The notes under the pieces were generated by a model. The model saw nothing but the letters and a program-made list of their open reading frames with translations. It was not told where the DNA came from and made no database searches. The translations under genes were made by a program, and so were the position numbers. DNA of 9,282 bases. Source: Deltaproteobacteria bacterium (GTDB lineage Bacteria > Desulfobacterota > Desulfarculia > Adiutricales > Adiutricaceae). This document shows, in pieces, positions 1-5,773 of the stretch. The stretch is from NCBI GenBank assembly GCA_031278835.1, contig JAITJP010000029.1, positions 1 to 9,282 of the forward strand. Reading direction: 5' to 3'. Every line of letters starts with the position of its first letter. Position 1 is the stretch's first letter.

Positions 1-724
1 ACTCTATGGAATCGTTTAAATCTTTCAAGTTTTGGCCGAGTCTTAAATCCGTGTCATCCACCTTGGCGATTTTTATCTGAAAATCAAATTCAGAAGGCTT
101 TAAGGAATAAAGGGACAGGTTGTTAAGGGTGAATTTGCCCAATCTGGAGCTTTTGATAAAGGAGAGAAGGTTTTGGCTCCGGTCGCCTTCAGCCGAAGAA
201 CTGGGCTTTGGGGCTGAGCCATTGGAAAGGTCGGCGGCCAGCAAATCCAAACCCGATAAGCTAATCTCTTGGACCAAGGCCTCGGTCTTGGCCTCATTTT
301 TATTAAGCGAAAGGTTTAGGGAATTAATGGTCACCCGATCGGCCAAATGAGTATCGGTTTGGGATTCCCAACGTTTTAGATTTAAGAGATTGGCCATCTC
401 ATTTTCATTAAGTCCGTTTACGAAAACTATCGAGGCGATGTTTATGGTTGTTTCCGGAGGCAGGGCAAAAACCACTGGGTTTAAAGTGACTTTATTGGCT
501 ACCAAGGTCTTATCGGTAATGGAAAAGTCATAAGAATCAACTTTCCAGTCTTTTTCAGAAAAAAGATGATTCATAAGCAAAGAAAATGAATTAATAGCTT
601 CATTTTTGTATTTGGAACTAAAAAAGAAATAGGCGCCAATGGCGATGGCGGCTAAAACCACTACGACTATGGGGACTATGATTAGGGCTTTACCGGATCT
701 ATTTTTAAATAAACCATTGGTCAT
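1..724 (-). CDS. Membrane-anchored protein of unknown function, AsmA/DUF945-like style (3' end outside window)
   Basis: The reading frame is open from an ATG at 724 to the window edge: 241 codons with no stop, so the C-terminus is missing. A preceding AAGGA lies 9 nt from the ATG and supports this start. Residues 1-12 are polar and basic (KNRSGK), and residues 13-35 form one strongly hydrophobic segment, so I read a single signal anchor with the rest in the periplasm. The visible periplasmic part has alternating hydrophobic stretches typical of beta-rich repeats, with a Ser/Pro/Gly-rich linker at about 168-183. Residues 148-213 follow the same pattern as residues 212-272 of the next gene upstream (959-2581): an LxLSGLDL-type strand, a linker, an LLxFI segment, then a LG...LxxLSLxS...EF block. 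The two are therefore probably paralogs. I do not recognise a specific family; AsmA-like or YdgA/DUF945-like envelope proteins share this general design, but that is a guess. Confidence 0.85.
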   Translation of the reverse strand, partial: MTNGLFKNRSGKALIIVPIVVVVLAAIAIGAYFFFSSKYKNEAINSFSLLMNHLFSEKDWKVDSYDFSITDKTLVANKVTLNPVVFALPPETTINIASIVFVNGLNENEMANLLNLKRWESQTDTHLADRVTINSLNLSLNKNEAKTEALVQEISLSGLDLLAADLSNGSAPKPSSSAEGDRSQNLLSFIKSSRLGKFTLNNLSLYSLKPSEFDFQIKIAKVDDTDLRLGQNLKDLNDSIE

Positions 725-958
725 GATATATTATCCTTTAATATGTCCCTTAGATAGAGACAAATATTAATTAGCCTAAAAAAATTGATGGTTAGGCTGA
801 AAAAGAAATTACAAAGCGAGAAAAAGTTTTTTTGGGGCCAGGCTGGCCCGGAGCCGGGCTCCAGGCCTGGGTCGGCTTTAGAGCCGGGGGGCTTTTAGCC
901 CCGGGAGGGCTGAGTAAATAAAGGAGCCCAGCGGAGCCCAGTGGTCTGGTCGGCTCGC
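725..958. other. Intergenic region between the two anchored paralogs
   Basis: This 234-base gap follows the stop of the 540-residue protein and precedes the truncated paralog. The part near the upstream gene (834-960) is GC-rich and holds a run of short hairpins plus a direct repeat, ggagcccag at 923-931 and 933-941. The part near the downstream gene (725-830) is AT-rich and contains an inverted repeat, AGCCTAA at 773-779 and TTAGGCT at 792-798. Some AT-rich -10-like words such as TAATAT occur there, but I could not pair any with a convincing -35 box. I see no open frame worth calling. Confidence 0.6.
834..902. repeat. Cluster of four tight GC hairpins, possible terminator region
   Basis: Four perfect inverted repeats stand almost end to end: GGGCCA/TGGCCC (835-849, loop 3), GGAGC/GCTCC (850-862, loop 3), CGGCT/AGCCG (873-886, loop 4) and GGGGCT/AGCCCC (888-902, loop 3). 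They sit 57 to 124 nt past the stop codon of the upstream gene. Read on the coding strand, the last hairpin is followed by A7-C-T5 and not by an immediate U tract, so it is not a textbook intrinsic terminator. It may still end or stabilise the transcript. The structures are visible directly; the role is inferred. Confidence 0.6.
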
Positions 959-2581
959 TTAGTTGGCTGATTCCAAGGAACTGGAAGGAAGGGGCAGGCC
1001 GGGGCCAGCCAAATATACGGAAACCGGAGCCCGGCCGTTAACTTCCAAAGTCAAGTTTAATTCTCTAAGCATAGCATATTTGTATTTCTCTGCCAAGGCC
1101 GATACTTTTTGGTCAAGGTTAGAGCTCATGGCCAAACTAGCCAAATTAGAATCGTCATCTTCCAAGACGGCCATGGGGTAACCCGGGATCGGGTCAAAGC
1201 TTAGCTTGAGGCTTTGAGGATTAATTAAAAAATTGTTTAACTCAATTTCCAGGATATCCTTATTAAAAGGGCGGGTGTTGGGCTTGGGATCGACCAAGGC
1301 CCCCAGGTAATTGGCCAGATAGGGCTTTAGGAACTCGGCCGTTGAGCGGCCGCCGTAAAAGTTTTGGCTTAGATTTTGGCTAAAGCTTGGTAGAAAGGAG
1401 TGATCGGTTATGATAATTTCACTATGGCCCAGGCCTAATTTAGGCAGGCTGGTAAAAAGGCTTAAAATATTTAAGCTGGCTGGCGGGTTATCCACTGAAT
1501 AGAGCAAGGTCAGATCGATCTTGTCTTTGAGACTAAAATCAAAAGAACCGGATAGCTTGGAGTCTTGGGTGCGGGAGGTGGCTTTAAAATTAATTAAGCT
1601 TTTCTTATCTAAACTATCAAAAATAGACTTTTTCATGGGCGTGTCGGCCACCATTAGGCTAAATTCATCCATGTTTAAGTTAAGATCTTCAAATATAGTA
1701 ACCTTGCCCGTCCCGGTCTCGCCTTCGACCCCCAATTGATCAATCAAAGCCTTACGAATAAACAAAAATTCGTCATGGCTGCCAAAAATCGACAGAGAGG
1801 ACAGATCCAGGCCGCCCAGGGCATGGCCGAGCTGGTTTAGGCCGGTTAGAAAAGCCAAGCTGTCTTTGGCCTCCAGGGTTCGGCTAAGTCCCGAGTAGAA
1901 ACCAATTAAATCTAAGTTTGAGATCATGGCGTTATCCAAGCTCACCAAACTCCGCTCATGCTCACTGGAATCTAAGCTCAAAGCCGAGATGGCCAGGGCG
2001 CCCAGGGCCGAGTTTTTCAGGTCAAAAAAGGAGAGTCCTTCTGACTTAAATACCAAAGAATCGTTGGAAAGGCTGATCTTTAAATCAGTGAATTTTAGCG
2101 ATTTAAAGGAGAGCTGATCTACCCTGGACAGGTTGGTGACCTGGTAATCTTGGAAAAAATTCTCCAAAGTCAAGGTGCCGGCCTGGATGCTTAGAATGGT
2201 GCCCGGTTGGTTGGCCGTGTTTATTTCCCTTAAAACCACTTGGCTTTCGGACAAGAGATCAAAACTATCGCCCGGCAAACCAAAACTGGTTTTTATGACT
2301 TTCCAGGGCCTAAGATTACTAACTCTGGCTTCCCCGATGATGATGGGCGTGGTTTGGCCTTGTTTGGGAGTCAGGACGATATTTTTTAAATTTAGCTCGT
2401 TTAAAAAAAGCGAAATGGACACGGCTTCGGTCCGTATCGAGGCCAGAACCGAATCGGGCTCAGCATAGTCTTGATTAAAAGTTCTTTTAAGTAAAAAACT
2501 CGGGAGAAAAACAAATAATAATACTAGAATTATTACTAGAGAGGCCATAATAATCAGTATTTTTTTAGCTAATTTTGACAT
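959..2581 (-). CDS. Membrane-anchored beta-rich envelope protein of unknown function
   Basis: The protein has 540 residues. An ATG start at 2581 has AGGA 6 nt upstream, a good ribosome binding site. A short basic N-terminus (SKLAKK) is followed by one hydrophobic segment at about residues 8-30 and then a long hydrophilic region, implying a single inner-membrane anchor with the bulk in the periplasm. The body has repeated LxLxxLxL-type strands and no cysteines, metal sites or enzyme motifs that I can recognise. Residues 212-272 resemble residues 148-213 of the next gene downstream. The C-terminal section has a conserved-looking block at about 445-470 (EIELNNFLINP...LSFDPIPGYP), an acidic DDD at 475-477 and a Pro/Ser-rich tail. 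The gene is more AT-rich than the pyr genes upstream. AsmA-like or YdgA/DUF945-like proteins have comparable architecture, but I cannot assign a family or function from sequence alone. Confidence 0.88.
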   Translation of the reverse strand: MSKLAKKILIIMASLVIILVLLFVFLPSFLLKRTFNQDYAEPDSVLASIRTEAVSISLFLNELNLKNIVLTPKQGQTTPIIIGEARVSNLRPWKVIKTSFGLPGDSFDLLSESQVVLREINTANQPGTILSIQAGTLTLENFFQDYQVTNLSRVDQLSFKSLKFTDLKISLSNDSLVFKSEGLSFFDLKNSALGALAISALSLDSSEHERSLVSLDNAMISNLDLIGFYSGLSRTLEAKDSLAFLTGLNQLGHALGGLDLSSLSIFGSHDEFLFIRKALIDQLGVEGETGTGKVTIFEDLNLNMDEFSLMVADTPMKKSIFDSLDKKSLINFKATSRTQDSKLSGSFDFSLKDKIDLTLLYSVDNPPASLNILSLFTSLPKLGLGHSEIIITDHSFLPSFSQNLSQNFYGGRSTAEFLKPYLANYLGALVDPKPNTRPFNKDILEIELNNFLINPQSLKLSFDPIPGYPMAVLEDDDSNLASLAMSSNLDQKVSALAEKYKYAMLRELNLTLEVNGRAPVSVYLAGPGLPLPSSSLESAN

Positions 2582-2630
2582 AATAATTCCTTGAGCTTAA
2601 AAATATCAAGACTTAAGCCAGAATCAGCCT

Positions 2631-2654
2631 AACCAGCCCAATCAGGGGCTGGTT
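2631..2654. terminator. 9-bp hairpin after pyrD; U tract lies on the opposite strand
   Basis: AACCAGCCC (2631-2639) and GGGCTGGTT (2646-2654) form a perfect 9-bp stem with a 6-nt loop, starting 11 nt past the pyrD stop codon. On the plus strand it is followed by TT, GGGCC and T6, which resembles a terminator. On the minus strand, the direction of pyrD, no U run follows. It could stabilise or weakly end the pyr transcript, or stop antisense transcription entering from the low-coordinate side. Orientation is therefore left open. Confidence 0.45.
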
Positions 2655-2665
2655 TTGGGCCTTTT

Positions 2666-3664
2666 TTAAAACTTGAGGGTGCCCCTAATCTCCCCAAGAT
2701 TTTTTAGGTTATTTTGGGCCAGATATTTGGCCAGGTCGCTGACCATTTGAACGGGCAGGGTGGGATCGACCAAAAGGCCCGTGCCGATTTGAACGGCCTC
2801 GGCCCCGGCCACGATAAATTCCAGGGCGTCTAGGTGATCCATGATGCCGCCCAAACCAATGACCGGGATGGCCAGGGCCTGGGCGCACAGGGCCACCTGG
2901 CGCAGGGCCAGGGGTTTTATGGGCGGTCCGGACAGCCCGCCCGGGCCGTTGGCCAGATTGGCCTGGCGGCTTTCTAAATTTATGGAAAGGGCCGGGAGGC
3001 TATTTATTAGCGAAACGGCCGAAGCCCCGTTATCTTGGGCGATCTTGGCCAAACTGACGATGTCGGTCACCAAGGGCGGGAGTTTGACCACGATGGGCTT
3101 ATCATTGGCGGCCTTAACCGAGTTTTTAGTTATTTGGGCCAAGCTCAGGGCGTCGGAACCAAAACTAAGCCCGCCCGGGTGTTGGAGATTGGGGCAGCTC
3201 ACGTTTAGTTCGATAAAGTCAACCTGGCTTTGGCTGAGCCTTTCAGTCAAGGCCACATAATCGCTCTGGCTTTGGCCCAAAACGTTGGCCCCGACCACGG
3301 CCCCGGTTTTTTTAAGCGGGCCCAGGTATTTTTCCAAAAAAGCTTCCAGGCCAACGTTTTCCAGCCCAATGGCGTTAATTAAGCCAAAGCCGGCCTCGAC
3401 TATCCTGGGGCTAGGGTTACCAGACCAGGGTTTTAAGCTTAGCCCCTTGGTAATGACCGCTCCCAAGTCCTGGGGCGGGCAAAAGGCGGCCAGTTCCAAG
3501 CCATAGCCAAAGGTGCCCGAGGCGGCCAGGACCGGGTTTTTAAGTTTCAAGGGGCCCAGCTTGACGCTTAAATCAGGCTCCGGGCCGAGATTGGAATTCA
3601 AATCTCGGCTCTGGGCCTGGTCGGGCTTGGCCCCATTTTTTGGAAGGTGAGGATTTTTAGGCAC
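2666..3664 (-). CDS. pyrD: Dihydroorotate dehydrogenase type 1B, catalytic subunit
   Basis: This FMN-containing subunit oxidises dihydroorotate to orotate, the fourth step of pyrimidine synthesis, in the cytoplasm and in complex with PyrK. The fold is a TIM barrel. From the GTG start at 3664 (332 residues) the core begins near residue 32 with LSVKLGPLKLKNPVL and ASGTFGYG. It continues with the flavin/substrate segment ITKGLSLKPW near 71-80 and NAIGLENVG near 97-105. The active-site loop ELNVSCPN carries Cys157, the catalytic base of type 1 enzymes, where type 2 enzymes have Ser. GLSGPPIKPLALR and the phosphate-binding IGLGGI and AVQIGTG loops complete the set. The start is uncertain: GTG 3664 overlaps the pyrK stop by 8 nt with a weak GGGA upstream, TTG 3682 is longer with no Shine-Dalgarno, and TTG 3601 would give 311 residues, closer to the usual family length. 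The neighbouring pyrK confirms the 1B type. Confidence 0.95.
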   Translation of the reverse strand: MPKNPHLPKNGAKPDQAQSRDLNSNLGPEPDLSVKLGPLKLKNPVLAASGTFGYGLELAAFCPPQDLGAVITKGLSLKPWSGNPSPRIVEAGFGLINAIGLENVGLEAFLEKYLGPLKKTGAVVGANVLGQSQSDYVALTERLSQSQVDFIELNVSCPNLQHPGGLSFGSDALSLAQITKNSVKAANDKPIVVKLPPLVTDIVSLAKIAQDNGASAVSLINSLPALSINLESRQANLANGPGGLSGPPIKPLALRQVALCAQALAIPVIGLGGIMDHLDALEFIVAGAEAVQIGTGLLVDPTLPVQMVSDLAKYLAQNNLKNLGEIRGTLKF

Positions 3665-4451
3665 GGAGGCTTTCCCAATCAAGACTTAGGCCATCGACCA
3701 AGGGGCCATCTTGGCAGACCCGAAAATTTGAGCCGTCTAATTTCGGTAGGCTACAGGAGAGACAAACCCCCAGGCCGCAAGCCATTCTTTCTTCGGCCAA
3801 GGCTAGATATCTTAAGCCGTTTTGCTGGGCTATTTTGGCCAGGGCGGCCAGGAGTCCCTTGGGCCCGCAGGCTATCATGGCTCTTTTTTCCAGGGCCAGG
3901 CTTTGAATCAAGGGCTGGGTGACTAGGCCCGGGCGGCCGTAGCCAGTGCCGTCTTCGGTGGTGGCCACGATATTTTCTTGACTTGATTTTTTAAACCAAG
4001 ACTTCAGATAGTCAAGCCGGACTTGATCTGGGCCGGATCTCTCGCCGTAAAATAGTTTGGCCTTAGGACCCAGGGCCTCGACTAGGGAGCCCATGGGGCC
4101 CAGCCCGGCCCCGCCGGCCACCAGGTACCATTTTTGGCTTAAAAAATTGGGCTCCAGATCATCTAGACCCTGGCCCAGGGGGCCAATAACCCTGACCTGG
4201 TCGCCCTTATTAAGGGAAGTGAGTATTTTGGTGCCCGGCCCGACTTCTCTGATTAGAAAAGTCAATAAGCCCGGTTTGGCCCGGTGGATGGAAAAAGGCC
4301 GGTCGAGTAGGGTGCCCGGCCCCAGGCCCAGTCTGGGCCAAGCCCTAAGCCGAACGAAACGACCCAGGGCCTTAAAATCTCCCTTAGGGAGACTGATCTC
4401 CAAAAGGTGATTGCGCCCCCCAAGGGCTCTACGCTCAAAGACTTCTCCCAT
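3657..4451 (-). CDS. pyrK: Dihydroorotate dehydrogenase B, electron-transfer subunit PyrK
   Basis: PyrK carries FAD and a [2Fe-2S] cluster and passes electrons from PyrD's FMN to NAD+. From ATG 4451 the protein has 264 residues, the usual family length. An N-terminal flavodoxin-reductase-like beta barrel includes the FAD motif RPFSIH (51-56) and GPLGQGLD (90-97). The NAD-binding half starts with GGAGLGPM (113-120) and includes ACGP near 194-197. The C-terminal cluster motif is ERMACGLGVCLSC...VCQDGP with Cys225, 230, 233 and 246, spaced C-x4-C-x2-C-x12-C as in known PyrK proteins. A longer frame begins at TTG 4556 (299 residues). I prefer ATG 4451 because a good promoter lies inside that extension and the added residues match no PyrK sequence that I recall. 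Neither start has a clear Shine-Dalgarno. The gene ends 8 nt inside pyrD, so translation of the pair is probably coupled. Confidence 0.95.
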   Translation of the reverse strand: MGEVFERRALGGRNHLLEISLPKGDFKALGRFVRLRAWPRLGLGPGTLLDRPFSIHRAKPGLLTFLIREVGPGTKILTSLNKGDQVRVIGPLGQGLDDLEPNFLSQKWYLVAGGAGLGPMGSLVEALGPKAKLFYGERSGPDQVRLDYLKSWFKKSSQENIVATTEDGTGYGRPGLVTQPLIQSLALEKRAMIACGPKGLLAALAKIAQQNGLRYLALAEERMACGLGVCLSCSLPKLDGSNFRVCQDGPLVDGLSLDWESLRA

Positions 4452-4528
4452 GACCAGGACTGGCTGGGAGCTTGGGCCTATTTTGGCTGTACTGGCTATT
4501 ATATGCTTTCCCCTTGATTGGTAGATTA

Positions 4529-4556
4529 ATTTTAATGACTTGGGCCAAAAAATCAA
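4529..4556 (-). promoter_or_regulatory. Sigma-70-type promoter for pyrKD
   Basis: On the minus strand, TTGATT (4556-4551, 4 of 6 matches to TTGACA) and TAAAAT (4534-4529, 5 of 6 matches to TATAAT) are separated by 16 nt. This predicts a start of transcription near 4522 and a leader of about 70 nt before ATG 4451. A second, perfect TATAAT lies at 4503-4498 but has no good -35 box at 16-18 nt. I see no convincing attenuator hairpin or PyrR-type leader in this short stretch, so regulation cannot be read from it. Confidence 0.5.
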
Positions 4557-4661
4557 GCCGCGACCGGGAACCTGGTTATTTGGCTTAATTTTTTGCTAGG
4601 GCCTTACTGGGCAAAAATTTTCCTAAATCTTGACTAAGTCCCGGGCCTCTTGGCTCTAAGT

Positions 4662-5426
4662 CTAGGCCGGGTTGGCCGCCAGACCGGCTATGAGGGCAAA
4701 GCGGCCCGAGTCGCCCCGGCGATAGGAATAAAAATCCTCGGAGCAGCGCGTGCACAGGCCGGAAAACTCGATATGCTCGTCTTTTAGGCCAGCTGAGAGT
4801 AATTGGCGCCGACTTATGGCCGTAAAGTCAAAGTGATTTTTTTGGTCTTTGAATTCCCAAAACGATTTGGGCAATTCCCTTTCGTAGTTGATGAATTCGG
4901 CGTGGCAGGGGCCCAGGGAAGGGCCGCAGCAAGCCAGAAAGTTTTTTGGCTCAAGCTTAAAAGTCCTGGCCATGGTCTTGACCGTTCGGCCAATGACGTT
5001 TTGAACCGAACCTCGCCAGCCGCTATGGACCAGGGCCAGGACCGAGCTGCTGGGATCGTAGAGGATTAGAGCCTGGCAATCGGCCACCTTGATCATGAGA
5101 CTATGCCCGAAGGCCGAGATAATGGCGTCAAAGCCTGACCAAACCTCCTCGGGTTTTTTGGGCAAGTAGCTGTCCTGGGGAGCCAGGATTAAGGCCTGGG
5201 CCCCGTGGACCTGGCCCACCTGGATGGGAAAATTAAGGCCCAGGGCCTTTACGGTCAATTCTATGTTGGCGTTAATCAGCTCGGGATCCAGGCCCTCTTG
5301 GTAGGAAAAGGTCCAGTCCTGGCCGTCCGGGCCATGGCGGCTCAGGACGGCGTGTCTTAGTTCTGGATAGGGGGCGAGTATTTCGAAGGTGTAAAATTCC
5401 ACCTGACCCTTAAGGTTTTTAATCAC
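4662..5426 (-). CDS. pgeF: PgeF/YfiH-family (DUF152, LACC1-like) purine nucleoside phosphorylase
   Basis: The family was long labelled multicopper polyphenol oxidase. Later work on family members showed phosphorolysis and deamination of purine nucleosides, and a peptidoglycan-editing role for E. coli YfiH. The 254 residues match the normal family length. The metal/active-site residues are all present: His74 in GQVHG, Cys117 in VADCQAL and His134 in LVHSGWRGS. Also visible are ACCGPSLGPCH (166-175) and the C-terminal CTRC...FYSYRRGDSGR (225-242). The start is GTG at 5426 with AAGG 10 nt upstream; a second GTG at 5402 with AAGGG 4 nt upstream would remove only eight residues and cannot be excluded. 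The gene precedes pyrK by about 210 nt with a promoter between them, so it is probably a separate unit. The exact substrate is inferred from the family, not shown here. Confidence 0.92.
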   Translation of the reverse strand: MIKNLKGQVEFYTFEILAPYPELRHAVLSRHGPDGQDWTFSYQEGLDPELINANIELTVKALGLNFPIQVGQVHGAQALILAPQDSYLPKKPEEVWSGFDAIISAFGHSLMIKVADCQALILYDPSSSVLALVHSGWRGSVQNVIGRTVKTMARTFKLEPKNFLACCGPSLGPCHAEFINYERELPKSFWEFKDQKNHFDFTAISRRQLLSAGLKDEHIEFSGLCTRCSEDFYSYRRGDSGRFALIAGLAANPA

Positions 5427-5477
5427 TTCAAACCAACCTTAGGCCAACGCCAGGCCAGGGGAAAAAAGTTAAAATAA

Positions 5478-5530
5478 GCTAAATGGCTAGGCCGGCTAGG
5501 CCGGTCTTTTTGGTCGCTGGTATATTTAGC
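5478..5530. repeat. Nested inverted repeat with 9-bp tandem repeat, terminator-like on plus strand
   Basis: GGCTAGGCC occurs twice in tandem (5485-5493, 5494-5502). Within it, AGGCCGGC (5489-5496) and GCCGGTCT (5500-5507) form an 8-bp stem with one G-U pair and a 3-nt loop, followed by T4 on the plus strand. An outer pair, GCTAAAT (5478-5484) and ATTTAGC (5524-5530), brackets it. In the plus direction this resembles an intrinsic terminator although no plus-strand gene is seen. On the minus strand it falls upstream of pgeF. Confidence 0.5.
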
Positions 5531-5583
5531 ATAAAGAAGTGAGCTTGGCTAGGGAGAAACCGCATTTGGCCAAAAATAATCGG

Positions 5584-5618
5584 AAAAAAAAAGCCCCGCC
5601 CAGTCGGGGATTTTTTTT
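5584..5618 (-). terminator. Strong intrinsic terminator of the dehydrogenase operon
   Basis: On the minus strand the order is A8, T, CCCCG, a 6-nt loop, CGGGG, C, then T9. The 5-bp GC stem (5605-5609 with 5594-5598) can extend through A-T pairs after one mismatch. The T9 tract (5592-5584) follows directly, as in a Rho-independent terminator. The plus strand also has T8 after the stem, so it may act in both directions. It lies about 155 nt past the dehydrogenase stop codon. Confidence 0.88.
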
Positions 5619-5773
5619 GGCGAAAAAAAAATTCCCTGGGCTGGTCACCGCCCAAGCCCAAAGGGCTCCGTAAAGGGCCCAAATGGCCCCGTGGTGGCAT
5701 TTTTTTTGGGCCGGATAGGGAAAATAGGCTTTACGACCTTAGAAGCGCTCCTGGAGCCCTTCCTGGCCCTTTT

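Larger units (their letters stand above)
5427..5773. other. 347-base intergenic region, structured and non-coding
   Basis: The region lies between the dehydrogenase stop and the pgeF start. It contains the dehydrogenase terminator, several short GC hairpins and homopolymer A and T runs. Small hairpins between the dehydrogenase stop and the terminator are GCTC/GAGC (5747-5757), GGGCC/GGCCC (5675-5689) and AGCCC/GGGCT (5655-5667). A 73-codon open frame on the minus strand (5479-5700) runs straight through the terminator and has low-complexity composition, so I do not call it. A promoter for pgeF should lie at about 5430-5560, but I could not identify a convincing one. Confidence 0.65.

Noticed and set aside
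120..350. Plus-strand and alternative minus-strand frames opposite the first partial gene
   Set aside because: The minus-strand frame open from 724 to the edge has a good ribosome binding site, an N-terminal anchor and similarity to its neighbour; the others have none of these.
789..2635. Shared 11-mer TGGTTAGGCTG at 789-799 and, inverted, at 2625-2635, upstream of both anchored-protein genes
   Set aside because: Matches of this length are expected several times by chance in a window of this size, and the two copies are in opposite orientation, so a common operator is not supported.
2841..3260. 139-codon plus-strand open frame opposite pyrD
   Set aside because: It lies wholly antisense to a well-conserved enzyme gene; GC-rich codon bias of the real gene leaves its other frames open.
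4557..4661. Possible pyrimidine attenuator or riboswitch between pgeF and pyrK
   Set aside because: I could find no terminator/antiterminator pair or known leader motif; only short repeats such as ACTTAG and the palindrome GACTAAGTC are present.
5479..5700. 73-codon open frame on the minus strand in the intergenic region
   Set aside because: It runs through the strong terminator at 5584-5618, has Phe/Lys/Gly/Pro runs produced by homopolymers and hairpins, and shows no recognisable domain.
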